Notes: generated from the sequence alone by a model not told the origin. A DNA stretch of 64,000 nucleotides from an uncultured Collinsella sp. (GCA_937923795.1 CALDWI010000046.1:1-64000); one strand, 5' to 3'. Shown: positions 52,819 through 61,789, counted from the stretch's first letter. Numbers and translations are program-made.

Positions 52819-53523
52819 ATGGGCGTCGTCGATCCCTTTTCTGTTGCTCGGGCCGCGGGGCTTGAGCTGACCGGGAAGCCCGAGGGCCTCACGCTCACCG
52901 ACGGCACGATGGAGCTGCGTGCCGATTTTGGCCGCATGCTGCCGCGACTCAAGCAAGGCCGTCTGCAGCAAGAGCTGCTGGTAAAGGCCGCGCGCGTAAA
53001 AGGCATCGAGCGCCCATGGGCGATTGATGCCACGGCAGGCTTTGGCGAGGATTCGCTGCTGTTGGCGGCCGCGGGCTTTACCGTCGATCTGTATGAACAG
53101 GATTGCGTGATCGCGGCGCTCCTCAAGGATGCCTTGGATCGCGCGGCAGATGATCCGGCGCTTGCGACAGCCGTGGCGCGCATGCGCTTACATGCGGGCG
53201 AGGACAGCATTGCCGGCCTTCGCCATACAGCTGAGCTGATCGGGCAGAGCGAGCTCACCGCTCCCGACGTGGTGTATCTGGACCCCATGTTTCCCGGGCG
53301 CACCAAGAGCGCGGCGGTTAAAAAGAAGTTCCAACTCTTGCATCATCTGGAACGGCCGTGCGCCGATGAGGAGACGCTGGTCGAAGCTGCGCTTGCGGTG
53401 CACCCGCGCAAGGTCGTTATTAAGCGGCCGGTGAAGGGGCCGCTGCTTGCCGGCGTTAAGCCGAGCTATCAACTTGCGGGCAAGGCCGTTCGTTACGATG
53501 TTTTGGTGCCGCCGCGCCCGTAG
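52819..53523 (+). CDS. RsmJ-like 16S rRNA methyltransferase
   Basis: A 234-residue class I methyltransferase of the RsmJ family (methylates G1516 of E. coli 16S rRNA). DATAGFGEDSLLLAAAG is the SAM motif I, YEQD the acidic end of strand 2, and VVYLDPMFPGRTKSAAVKKK the family's catalytic loop. AAGGAG precedes the ATG. It lies between two small genes; a GACAAT box at 52748 is its probable promoter. Confidence 0.88.
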   Translation: MGVVDPFSVARAAGLELTGKPEGLTLTDGTMELRADFGRMLPRLKQGRLQQELLVKAARVKGIERPWAIDATAGFGEDSLLLAAAGFTVDLYEQDCVIAALLKDALDRAADDPALATAVARMRLHAGEDSIAGLRHTAELIGQSELTAPDVVYLDPMFPGRTKSAAVKKKFQLLHHLERPCADEETLVEAALAVHPRKVVIKRPVKGPLLAGVKPSYQLAGKAVRYDVLVPPRP

Positions 53524-53571
53524 CTTGCGCGCGATGGTTGGCGCTCCGTCAGTGCCGTGCCGATGAGGCGC

Positions 53572-53868
53572 CTATTTCCATGGGTGCGACGTCAGATGCC
53601 ATCCGCCGCAGTATTCGCATTTGTAGCAGGCCAAACCGCGCCGTCCACGGTTTTCGCAGTCGGCCATAACTGCCTCGGCCTCGGCGCGCGTGTCGTAACG
53701 GTTTTTGCGCTCGCACGACTTGTAGCGCCAGGCTTCATCGCGCTCGGCGTCCAGGGCGTCGCGGCGATCATTCTCGCGCGCAAACAGGTCGCTCATATCG
53801 CCGCCGGTGGCAGCGCCCAAAAACTCGCTTTTGGCCTTTGACCAGGCGGCTCGCTTTTTGCTTCCCAT
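53572..53868 (-). CDS. Small zinc-knuckle protein
   Basis: A 98-residue protein with a basic N-terminus, a charged helix and a C-terminal CYKCEYCGGWHLTSHP; Cys81, 84 and 87 with His91 (and Cys52) could bind zinc. Proteins with the same C-terminal pattern occur in actinobacteria and phages, without known role. GGAGAAGGG lies upstream of the ATG at 53868. It is divergent from a GNAT gene across a perfect palindrome. Confidence 0.68.
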   Translation of the reverse strand: MGSKKRAAWSKAKSEFLGAATGGDMSDLFARENDRRDALDAERDEAWRYKSCERKNRYDTRAEAEAVMADCENRGRRGLACYKCEYCGGWHLTSHPWK

Positions 53869-53892
53869 CTGCTTCGCACCCTTCTCCAAACG

Positions 53893-53924
53893 TTGGTATC
53901 ATTGCCCAATCAAAGTGATACCAA
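53893..53924. promoter_or_regulatory. Palindrome between divergent genes
   Basis: TTGGTATCA (53893-53901) and TGATACCAA (53916-53924) form a perfect 9-bp inverted repeat with a 14-base centre. Its position suggests an operator or paired -10 boxes for both genes. Confidence 0.55.
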
Positions 53925-53945
53925 TAAACGTGAGGTCGCCGCGTG

Positions 53946-54434
53946 ATGATCAGAAAAACACTCGATACCGACATTCCCACTGTCATGGCTATCTATGATG
54001 TAGCACGCGCCTTTATGCGCGCGCACGGTAATGCTACGCAGTGGCCGGTGGGTACGCCTTCGGTCGAGCAGCTGGCTGCCGATATCGCTGCCGGAGGCAG
54101 TTATGTGTTCGAAGTCAACGGCCGCGTGGTGGCGACGTTTGCCTTTTTGCCGGGCCCGGACGAGTGCTATGACGTAATTGAGGATGGTCAATGGCGCAGC
54201 GACACTCCGTACGCCGTGCTGCACCGTGTGGCGTCCGATGGCACCGTGCACGGTATCGCGGCTGCGATGTTTGCCTTTGCTAAAGAGCGTGCCGATCACC
54301 TGCGTATCGACACGCATCAGGACAACCTGCCCATGCAGGGTGCGAGCATCAAGGCGGGGTTTGAGCGCGCCGGCGTCGTGTATGTGTCCGATGGCACTCC
54401 GCGCGTTGCCTTCGATTGGCTGCGTGAGGCATAA
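53946..54434 (+). CDS. GNAT family N-acetyltransferase
   Basis: A 162-residue acetyltransferase fold. The acetyl-CoA region includes VLHRVASDGTVHGIAAAMFA and the closing DTHQDNLPMQGASIKAGFER. Typical GNATs acetylate amines or protein N-termini; the substrate is unknown. Either the GTG at 53943 or the ATG at 53946 may start it. Confidence 0.88.
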   Translation: MIRKTLDTDIPTVMAIYDVARAFMRAHGNATQWPVGTPSVEQLAADIAAGGSYVFEVNGRVVATFAFLPGPDECYDVIEDGQWRSDTPYAVLHRVASDGTVHGIAAAMFAFAKERADHLRIDTHQDNLPMQGASIKAGFERAGVVYVSDGTPRVAFDWLREA

Positions 54435-54469
54435 GAGCGGAGACGCGTATCAACAATTCGCGCGAACGA

Positions 54470-54495
54470 AAATGGCCCCGAGCGGGGCCATTTTT
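54470..54495 (+). terminator. Rho-independent terminator after the GNAT gene
   Basis: AAATGGCCCC/GGGGCCATTT with a 4-base loop and TTTTT. Confidence 0.92.
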
Positions 54496-54688
54496 GGTTG
54501 CTGCACTGTTTTGCAAGCCGGCTTTCGCAAGGCGCGAACCTACGAAAATCGCCGCGCGGCAACGCGGGGCGATGAGCTCGGTCGGGGGATAGGGCCCGCT
54601 TCGCCCGCCGGCTCGTAAATTGTATCATCCAGTGTGGAACGAGGATGCCCGTTGCCGCGTGCGATGGGCTTGCAATAAGAGGAGAGCC

Positions 54689-56692
54689 ATGTCGAAGCAA
54701 GCGGTCGTTGGAATCTTGGCGCATGTCGATGCCGGCAAGACCACGCTGGCCGAGGCCATGCTGTTTAACGCGGGCCGCATTCGCAAGCGCGGCCGCGTTG
54801 ACGATGGCGATTCGCATCTAGATACGAACGAGATCGAGCGCGAGCGCGGCATCACGATCTTCTCGTCACAGGCTGTGCTCGACCATGGCGATACCCACGT
54901 CATGCTCGTGGATGCGCCGGGACATGTCGATTTTTCTGCCGAGGCGGAGCGCACGTTGTGTGCGCTCGACTATGCGATTTTGGTCGTGGGTGCCAACGAT
55001 GGTGTGCAGGGGCACACCGAAACCCTGTGGCGCCTGCTTGCGCGCTATGACATCCCGATGTTCATCTTTATCAACAAGGTCGATTTGGAGAATCCCGGCC
55101 GCGATGTTTTGCTGGCACAGCTGGGGCGGCGTCTCTCCGAGGGGTGCCTGGATGCCAATGAACTGTTGGCGGGCGGTGCCGTTCAGGAGGACGCAGCAGC
55201 GCTGGATGAGGCGGCGCTCGACGAGTTTCTCGACGCAGGGGAGCTTTCGACTGCCACGCTTTCGCGGTTGGTCGCCGAGCGCAAGCTCTTTCCCTGCTTT
55301 GCCGGCTCGGCGCTCAAGGACCAAGGCGTGGACGAGCTACTCGACGGCATATGCACTCTGATGCACGAGCGAACATGGCCCCAGGAGTTCGCCGCGCGTG
55401 TCTACCGCGTGAGTCGTGGAGACCGTGGCGAGCGTCTTGCCTGGGTCAAGGTGACGGGCGGTATACTGCGTGCAAAGCAAGCTGTCGAGGGATGCTCTGG
55501 CGCCTCCACTTGGGAGCAAAAGATCGACCAGGTACGCATCTATAACGGCGAAAAGTATGAGCTTGCCCAAGAAGTTGCTGCTGGCGGCATCTGCGCCGTG
55601 ACGGGCCTTGCACACGTTCGCCCAGGGGACGCCCTGGGCGCGGAGCCCGCGGGCGATGCGCCCGTCATTGCGCCAGTTCTCACCTATACGGTGCTTCCGG
55701 GCGAACACGATGTCCATGCCGTGTTCAAAGCGCTGGCCGAGCTTGCCGACGAGGATCCCATGCTCGGCGTAAGCTGGAACACGCATCTTGAGCAGATTCA
55801 TTTGCAGCTGATGGGCGCCGTGCAACTCGAGGTCGTGCAGCGCGTGCTTGCCGATCGTTTTGGCCTTGCGGTCGAGTTTGAGCCCGGCGGCATTCTCTAT
55901 AAGGAGACTATTTCGCAGCCGGTCGAGGGCGTGGGCCACTTTGAGCCACTGCGCCACTATGCCGAGGTACATCTGCGTCTGGAGCCGTTGCCGGCGGGCT
56001 CGGGCGTGCAGTTTGGTACCGTGACCTCGACCGACGAGCTCGATCTTAACTGGCAGCGTCTGGCACTCACCAACGCCATGGAGCGCGATCACTTGGGCGT
56101 GCTGACCGGCTCGCCCATCACCGATGTGCGTATTACGCTCACGGGCGGCCGTGCGCATGCCAAACACACCGAGGGCGGCGATTTTCGCCAGGCCACGTAT
56201 CGCGCGATTCGACAGGGACTCATGCAGGCGCGTGAGGCCGGCGCGGCGGTGCTGTTGGAGCCGTGGTACCACTTTGAGCTCGAGGTGCCGGGGGAGTGCG
56301 TGGGCCGGGCGCTCTCGGATGCCACGCGCATGGGTGCCGAGTACGAGCCACCGGCGATGGCGGGAGACCGGGCAAAGCTTGTGGGTCGCGTGCCGGCATC
56401 CGAAGTGCAGGATTATGCGCTGGAGGTGGCCGCCTACACAAGCGGTCGCGGGCACCTGTACCTGGAGTTCGCCGGCTATGCGGCTTGCCATGATGCCGAG
56501 CGCGTCATCGAGGCGGCCGCCTATGAGCCAGAGGCCGATCTGCCCAACACGCCCGATTCGGTCTTTTGCTCTCACGGTGCCGGTTACACGGTCAAATGGT
56601 ACGACGTACCCGCCGCAGCGCACGTAAAGGTCGATCCCGCCACCTTCCGTCCCTGGCGAGCAACAGACGCCGAGTTTTTCGGCCACATGTGA
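54689..56692 (+). CDS. TetM/EF-G-like translational GTPase
   Basis: A 667-residue GTPase resembling ribosomal protection proteins (TetM/TetW type) and EF-G. AHVDAGKTT is G1, DAPGHVDF G3, NKVD G4, and the C-terminal YTSGRGHLYLEFAGY aligns with the TetM domain V region. It is clearly diverged from known tetracycline-resistance proteins, so resistance cannot be claimed; a chromosomal stress translation factor is equally likely. The ATG at 54689 follows AGGAGAG; the longer frame upstream is rejected. The stop codon is inside a family A palindrome, so termination of translation and RNA folding may compete. Confidence 0.85.
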   Translation: MSKQAVVGILAHVDAGKTTLAEAMLFNAGRIRKRGRVDDGDSHLDTNEIERERGITIFSSQAVLDHGDTHVMLVDAPGHVDFSAEAERTLCALDYAILVVGANDGVQGHTETLWRLLARYDIPMFIFINKVDLENPGRDVLLAQLGRRLSEGCLDANELLAGGAVQEDAAALDEAALDEFLDAGELSTATLSRLVAERKLFPCFAGSALKDQGVDELLDGICTLMHERTWPQEFAARVYRVSRGDRGERLAWVKVTGGILRAKQAVEGCSGASTWEQKIDQVRIYNGEKYELAQEVAAGGICAVTGLAHVRPGDALGAEPAGDAPVIAPVLTYTVLPGEHDVHAVFKALAELADEDPMLGVSWNTHLEQIHLQLMGAVQLEVVQRVLADRFGLAVEFEPGGILYKETISQPVEGVGHFEPLRHYAEVHLRLEPLPAGSGVQFGTVTSTDELDLNWQRLALTNAMERDHLGVLTGSPITDVRITLTGGRAHAKHTEGGDFRQATYRAIRQGLMQAREAGAAVLLEPWYHFELEVPGECVGRALSDATRMGAEYEPPAMAGDRAKLVGRVPASEVQDYALEVAAYTSGRGHLYLEFAGYAACHDAERVIEAAAYEPEADLPNTPDSVFCSHGAGYTVKWYDVPAAAHVKVDPATFRPWRATDAEFFGHM

Positions 56693-56718
56693 CAAAGGGA
56701 CAGTTCCTTTGTCACATG
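56686..56718. repeat. Dispersed palindrome, family A (copy 3)
   Basis: CATGTGACAAAGG, then GACAGTT, then CCTTTGTCACATG: a perfect 13-bp stem, the best copy. The stop codon of the TetM-like gene is in its left arm. Confidence 0.85.
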
Positions 56719-56721
56719 CTA

Positions 56722-56752
56722 TTGGTATAACTCGGTACAAGTTGGTATAACT
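56722..56752 (+). promoter_or_regulatory. Two TTGGTATAACT direct repeats before an AAA ATPase
   Basis: TTGGTATAACT at 56722-56732 and again at 56742-56752, 20 bp apart and thus on one helix face. They may be binding sites for the ATPase's own winged helix or for another regulator. Confidence 0.5.
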
Positions 56753-56785
56753 ATTACCAGGGTTTGCCAATCCGAGGAGGCCGAC

Positions 56786-57904
56786 ATGAATCCAAATCCC
56801 TTTAAGCCCACTGCTGGCAAGCGGCCTCCAATACTCATCGGTCGCGAGTCGGTCATCGAAGATTTCGAGGAAGGGCTCGATAACGGCGCCGGAGCGCCGG
56901 GTAGGCTCATGCTCATTACGGGAAACCGCGGCTGCGGCAAGACGGTTCTCCTGCGGGAACTGCAACGTCTAGCCAATGAGCGCGGATGGGCGGTTGTCTC
57001 CGATTCCGCTTCGCTTGGCTTATGCGACCGATTGGCCGACGCGCTTCGTTCGAATAAACCCGTTGTGACGTCAATGGAGTTCGGTCCGTCGTTTGGCCGG
57101 ATGTCGGTCGAGGCGGCGCGAGCGAAGGGCGAGACGTTGCGAGGGCTGGTCAACGAGCGCCTCAAGAAGCTCGGTCCAGGCAAGGGCATACTGTTTGCGA
57201 TTGACGAGGCGCAATCTGCGTCTATCGAGGAGCTAGCGGCTCTTGCCGTTCTCTATCAGCAGGTGCTCGGAGACCAGGATGCCACGGGCTTGTCCGATGG
57301 CGACCAGCGCGGTCTTGCGCTGGTGTTCGCCGGCTTGCCCAGCATGGTTGACGATCTGCTCGAAGAGCCGAGCGTGACGTTTTTGCGGCGTGCCCAGCAG
57401 CGTACGCTGGGGGCGATATCTTTGCCCAAGGTGCGCGATTCATATATCCAGACGGTCAAAGACGCTGGCCTTTACGTTGACGCGGAGACGGCGGACCTTG
57501 CGTCACACAAGAGCATGGGGCATCCCTATATGGTTCAGCTCGTGGGATATTACATGTGGCGATCTGCCGTTCGGCGTGACTCGCAGGTCATTGAAGAGCG
57601 CGATGTTGAGGCTGGGCACGCGGATGCCATCTCCGAGTTCTATGAAGCAGTGGACGCTCCCTTGTATTACGGGTTGCGCAGTCCGCAGCGCCTCTTTATC
57701 GAGGCTATGGCGGCTGACGAGGGCAAGCCGACGCGCATGGCGGACATCATTGAGCGTTGCGACCGTACTCAGAGTTGGGCGAGTAAATATCGCGCAAGTC
57801 TGATTCGCGAGCGCGTCATCGAGGCTGCCGGATACGGCCTCGTCCGATTTACCGTGCCCATGCTGGGCGCGTACATTAGCGATCGCATTTTATGGCACGA
57901 GTAG
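56786..57904 (+). CDS. AAA ATPase with C-terminal winged helix (ATPase_2-like)
   Basis: A 372-residue ATPase. Walker A GNRGCGKT (46-53), Walker B GILFAIDEAQSA, the FAGLPSMVDDLL sensor-like segment and SFLRRAQQ-type FLRRAQQRTLG are shared with the paralogues at 5745 and 60452. The C-terminus resembles a winged helix (DIIERCDRTQSWASKYRASL). AGGAGG precedes the ATG. The family looks like the archaeal-type ATPase_2/Orc1-Cdc6-like group; in bacteria its role is unknown. It stops just before a UvrA-like gene and is probably co-transcribed with it. Confidence 0.82.
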   Translation: MNPNPFKPTAGKRPPILIGRESVIEDFEEGLDNGAGAPGRLMLITGNRGCGKTVLLRELQRLANERGWAVVSDSASLGLCDRLADALRSNKPVVTSMEFGPSFGRMSVEAARAKGETLRGLVNERLKKLGPGKGILFAIDEAQSASIEELAALAVLYQQVLGDQDATGLSDGDQRGLALVFAGLPSMVDDLLEEPSVTFLRRAQQRTLGAISLPKVRDSYIQTVKDAGLYVDAETADLASHKSMGHPYMVQLVGYYMWRSAVRRDSQVIEERDVEAGHADAISEFYEAVDAPLYYGLRSPQRLFIEAMAADEGKPTRMADIIERCDRTQSWASKYRASLIRERVIEAAGYGLVRFTVPMLGAYISDRILWHE

Positions 57905-57914
57905 GGTGATAAAG

Positions 57915-60410
57915 GTGACAGAACAGAAGATGAGCCCGCAGGCTATCGAAGTGCATGGAGCGCGTGTACACAACCTCAAGGACATCGATATCGATATCCC
58001 GCTGGGAAAGCTCGTGGGTATTGCCGGCGTGTCGGGTTCGGGCAAGAGCTCGCTGGCGCTGGGGGTTCTTTATGCCGAGGGCTCGCGTCGCTACTTGGAG
58101 GCGCTCAGCACCTATACTCGACGTCGCCTGACGCAAGCCGAGCACGCCCAGGTGGACGAGGTGCTGCACGTGCCGGCGGCGCTCGCATTGCATCAGCGCC
58201 CCAGCGTGCCGGGCGTGCGTTCCACCTTTGGCACCATGACCGAGCTTAACAATAGCCTGCGTCTGCTCTTTAGCCGTTGCGCCCATCACGTGTGCCCGCA
58301 CTGCGGGGCGCGCGTTGAGCCGAGCCTTAACGTGGCCGCAGGCCTTTCGCTCACGTGTCCGACGTGCGGCCGCGAGTTCTACGCGCCGAGTGCCGAGGAT
58401 TTGGCTTTCAATAGCGGTGGCGCGTGTCCCACCTGCGGCGGCACCGGCGTTATGCGCGAGGTGGACGAGGCGAGCCTGGTGCCCGACGAGTCAAAGACTA
58501 TCAACGAGGGCGCGGTGCTTCCTTGGGGCACGCTCATGTGGGATCTGATGAAGCAGGTGGCCGGCGAGATGGGCGTGCGCACCGACGTGCCGTTTAACCA
58601 GCTCACGCCTCAAGAGCGCGACATCGTGTTCCATGGTCCGGCGGTTAAGAAGCATATTCTCTACGTTCCCAAAAACGGCGAGGGCGCCACGCCGCTCGAC
58701 TTTACCTATTACAACGCTATCTATACCGTCGAGAATGCGCTCGCCAAGGTTAAGGACGACAAGGGCCTCAAGCGCGTTGCGCGCTTTTTACGCGAGGGGC
58801 CATGCCGCGATTGCGGTGGCACGCGTCTCTCCGAGGCCGCGCGCCAGCCCCAGGTGCGCGGTATCAATCTGGCGCAGGCGGCGGCCATGACGCTGGGCGA
58901 GGCGATTGAGTGGGTGCACGGGGTGCCCGCATCCTTGCCGGCCGAGATGCAGCCCATGGCGACGGATATCTGCGATTCTTTTTTGAGCGTGGCCCGTCGC
59001 CTGGTCGATCTGGGTCTCGATTACCTTTCACTCGATCGCGCCGGTGCCACGCTCTCCACGGGTGAGCGCCAGCGCGTTCAGCTCGCCCGCGTGGTGCGCA
59101 ACCGATCGACGGGCGTGCTTTATGTGCTGGACGAGCCTTCGATTGGCTTGCATCCTGCCAATGTCGACGGCTTGGTGGGCGTGATGCGCGATCTGGTTGA
59201 TGACGGCAACACCGTGGTTGTTGTCGACCACGATACGCGCGTACTGGCGGAAGCCGACTATTTGGTCGAGATGGGCCCCGTTGCCGGAGCGGGCGGCGGT
59301 AACGTGATCGCTGCCGGTACGGTAGACGAGGTCGAGCAATCGCGGGGCAGCCGCATCGCCCCGTTTTTGCGTGCAGAGTCCAAGCGCTTGCGTCCGCAGG
59401 TGACTGACGACGAAATGTTCGGCCAGGGACATATCCGCATGGCAACTGATGCCATCCATACCGTCAAACCGCTCGAAGTCGATATCCCGCGCGGCCGTCT
59501 CGTTGCGGTGACGGGCGTTTCGGGTTCGGGTAAGACGACGTTGGTGCTCGAGACGCTCATCCCGGCGCTTAAGGCACAGGCAGCTGGCGAGCGCCTGCCA
59601 AGCCATGTGCGCTGGGTCGATGCCGAAGGCATTGCCCGCGCCAACCTGATTGACGCCACTCCCATCGGCGCCAACGTGCGCTCGACGGTGGCGACTTATG
59701 CCGACATCCATGATGAGCTGCGCCGCGCCTTCGCCCGTACGTCCGAGGCCAAGGCAGCCGGCTACAAGGCGGGCGCCTTTAGCTACAACACCGGCGCCTT
59801 GCGCTGCCCTACGTGCGATGGCACGGGCTCGATATCGCTCGACGTGCAGTTTTTGCCCGATGTCGAGATCGTCTGCCCGGCATGCCGCGGCTCACGTTAT
59901 GCAGACGCGGCTTCGCATATCCATCGCGAGGGCAAGGACGGGGGCCTGCTTACGTTGCCGCAGCTCATGGACATGAGTGTGGACGAGGCCCTCGACGCCA
60001 CACTGGGGCTCAAAAAGGTTCAGGCGCGCTTGCAGACCTTGCACGACCTGGGCTTGGGCTATCTCACGCTTGGTGAGCCCACACCGGCGCTCTCGGGCGG
60101 CGAGGCTCAGCGCCTTAAGCTCGCGAGCGAGATGGGCCGCGTGCAGGATGATGCCGTATTCGTATTTGACGAGCCCACGATCGGCCTGCATCCGCTCGAT
60201 GTTCAGGTGCTATTGAACGTGTTTGACGGCCTCGTTGCTAAGGGCGCCACGGTTATCGTGATCGAGCACGATCTCGACCTTATCCGTAACGCCGATTACG
60301 TGATCGACATGGGCCCGGGCGGTGGCGACGCCGGCGGGCAAATCGTCTGCGCCGGCACGCCGGGCGACATCGCAGCCTGCTCCGCAAGTATCACCGGTCG
60401 CTACCTATAA
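57915..60410 (+). CDS. UvrA-like ABC ATPase lacking the UvrB-binding insert
   Basis: An 831-residue double ABC ATPase. First half: GVSGSGKSSL, zinc finger CPHCG and CPTCGRE then CPTCGGTG, signature STGERQRVQLARV, Walker B VLYVLDEPSIGLHP. Second half: GVSGSGKTTL, CPTCDGTG/CPACRG, LSGGEAQRLKLA, VFVFDEPTIGLHP. Only about 20 residues separate the first Cys pairs where UvrA carries its UvrB-binding domain, so it belongs to the UvrA2 or drug-resistance (DrrC-like) group. It may remove DNA-bound drugs or proteins. The GTG at 57915 is preferred; GTG 57906 and ATG 57930 are alternatives. It follows the ATPase gene by 10 bases. Confidence 0.88.
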   Translation: MTEQKMSPQAIEVHGARVHNLKDIDIDIPLGKLVGIAGVSGSGKSSLALGVLYAEGSRRYLEALSTYTRRRLTQAEHAQVDEVLHVPAALALHQRPSVPGVRSTFGTMTELNNSLRLLFSRCAHHVCPHCGARVEPSLNVAAGLSLTCPTCGREFYAPSAEDLAFNSGGACPTCGGTGVMREVDEASLVPDESKTINEGAVLPWGTLMWDLMKQVAGEMGVRTDVPFNQLTPQERDIVFHGPAVKKHILYVPKNGEGATPLDFTYYNAIYTVENALAKVKDDKGLKRVARFLREGPCRDCGGTRLSEAARQPQVRGINLAQAAAMTLGEAIEWVHGVPASLPAEMQPMATDICDSFLSVARRLVDLGLDYLSLDRAGATLSTGERQRVQLARVVRNRSTGVLYVLDEPSIGLHPANVDGLVGVMRDLVDDGNTVVVVDHDTRVLAEADYLVEMGPVAGAGGGNVIAAGTVDEVEQSRGSRIAPFLRAESKRLRPQVTDDEMFGQGHIRMATDAIHTVKPLEVDIPRGRLVAVTGVSGSGKTTLVLETLIPALKAQAAGERLPSHVRWVDAEGIARANLIDATPIGANVRSTVATYADIHDELRRAFARTSEAKAAGYKAGAFSYNTGALRCPTCDGTGSISLDVQFLPDVEIVCPACRGSRYADAASHIHREGKDGGLLTLPQLMDMSVDEALDATLGLKKVQARLQTLHDLGLGYLTLGEPTPALSGGEAQRLKLASEMGRVQDDAVFVFDEPTIGLHPLDVQVLLNVFDGLVAKGATVIVIEHDLDLIRNADYVIDMGPGGGDAGGQIVCAGTPGDIAACSASITGRYL

Positions 60411-60413
60411 CCG

Positions 60414-60446
60414 AATGTGACAAAGGGACAGTCCCTTTGCCTCATT
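60414..60446. repeat. Dispersed palindrome, family A (copy 4)
   Basis: AATGTGACAAAGGGACAGTC and then CCTTTGCCTCATT. It follows the UvrA-like stop by 3 bases and lies between convergent genes. Confidence 0.7.
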
Positions 60447-60451
60447 GATGC

Positions 60452-61552
60452 CTATTTCACGCATTGAGCCGCGAGATAGTCGCGGAAGAATGGTAATTCA
60501 AATGCGACGAGCCCTCGTCCTCGTTCCCCGATGATGCCGGCATCTATCATGCGGCGTCGGTAGCGGGAGACCTGCTGCGGCGAACGCTTAAGGCGCTCGA
60601 CAAGGTCAGCGGTGGTGGATTCTTCCTCGTCATCGAGCATGGCGATGAGGAATCGCTTGTCCTCTGCAGTGAGTTCCCGATAGGTTGCCGCGAGGATTCG
60701 GTCGTCCATCTCGTCGCGTGCGATTTTGATTCCCAGGTCAAAGTCGCGTGACGAGATTTCCTTCGAATTGCTTGTGAGATCCCAGGCACGGTAGCCTACG
60801 AGTTGCAATAGGAAGGGAAAACCAGAGATCGAGCGAACGGCTTTATCGATTCCCTCTGCGTCTGCCAGGCGATCGTTTTCCTGAATTGTGCGAATCAAGG
60901 CCTCGCGCACGTCATAGTCGGCAATGCGACCCAGATGATATTGTTGGGCGCGGCGAAGGAACGAGACCGTCTTGTGGTTCAGTAGCGTCGATACGTTGTT
61001 GGGAAGTCCCGCCATGAGCAGGGCGACGCGTTTCCCATCGGTCACAAAGTGCTGATACGTGGCTGCGAGCTGAATCATCTCGTCGAGTGTCGGGTCCACC
61101 TCGTCAACCGTGACGAGCAGACCGGTGCCCGCCTCGTTGAGCTGGTCGATGATGTCGCTCATGCGATAACGCCAGGTTGAGGCATCGTGAACGCGATTGA
61201 CCTCGATGCTGCCGAGCGGTGCAATTCCGAGACCGGTGACTTCGAAGTGGTTGGACGAGTCGATGAGATGGGCTGCGGCGCGTTTCGCCCCGAACTCGAT
61301 TTCCTCAAGCATTCCCGGGAGCGCGGTTGTCTTTACGGCAATCCAGCCGTGGGATTCCGCCCTTGTCGCGAGCGACGACATGAGAGCGGTTTTACCGGTT
61401 CCACGCGCGCCTGAGAAGATCGAGGTCAATTCTGGGCGCCTGCGCTGGCTCAAGAAGGCACGGTCCAAATCCCGAATAATCTGTTGTCTGCCAGCGAGAT
61501 GGGCAGGAACCTCACCAAAACTGGGGGTAAACGGGTTCTCGAGATATTTCAC
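60452..61552 (-). CDS. AAA ATPase with winged helix, intact paralogue
   Basis: A 366-residue ATPase. Walker A GARGTGKT (48-55), Walker B LLVTVDEVDPTLDEM, LMAGLPNNVSTLL, SFLRRAQQYHLGRI, and a C-terminal winged helix (TTADLVERLKRSPQQVSRY) ending GERGRGLVAFELPFF. It is the intact counterpart of the truncated copy at 5745-6668 and a more distant relative of the one at 56786. GTG at 61552 follows AAAGGAG. The region upstream is AT-rich. Function unknown; such ATPases have been suggested to act in replication or mobile-element control. Confidence 0.85.
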   Translation of the reverse strand: MKYLENPFTPSFGEVPAHLAGRQQIIRDLDRAFLSQRRRPELTSIFSGARGTGKTALMSSLATRAESHGWIAVKTTALPGMLEEIEFGAKRAAAHLIDSSNHFEVTGLGIAPLGSIEVNRVHDASTWRYRMSDIIDQLNEAGTGLLVTVDEVDPTLDEMIQLAATYQHFVTDGKRVALLMAGLPNNVSTLLNHKTVSFLRRAQQYHLGRIADYDVREALIRTIQENDRLADAEGIDKAVRSISGFPFLLQLVGYRAWDLTSNSKEISSRDFDLGIKIARDEMDDRILAATYRELTAEDKRFLIAMLDDEEESTTADLVERLKRSPQQVSRYRRRMIDAGIIGERGRGLVAFELPFFRDYLAAQCVK

Positions 61553-61694
61553 AAGGCTCTCCTTTCACACAGCCGTTTAACTTCATTTTATTCTAGTTAA
61601 TTTCAGGTAAAAACGATTAATTTTATTTCAAAGTATTAGGTTGGCGTCGTGCGTTATCGAAGCGGTGCTTGAATAGCTTACGTTGGAGCCCGAA

Positions 61695-61711
61695 AATGGG
61701 TTCAACCCATT
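61695..61711. promoter_or_regulatory. Palindrome upstream of the recombinase
   Basis: AATGGGTT C AACCCATT is a perfect 8-bp palindrome with a central base, 79 bases before the recombinase start. It may be its operator or part of a crossover site. Confidence 0.5.
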
Positions 61712-61789
61712 CGCGAAATTTGCACGCCCTATTGTGAGTGGGCTCTCAGATGAGCTGAAGCTGCCATCGTGCGGCTGATAGGGGCAATC

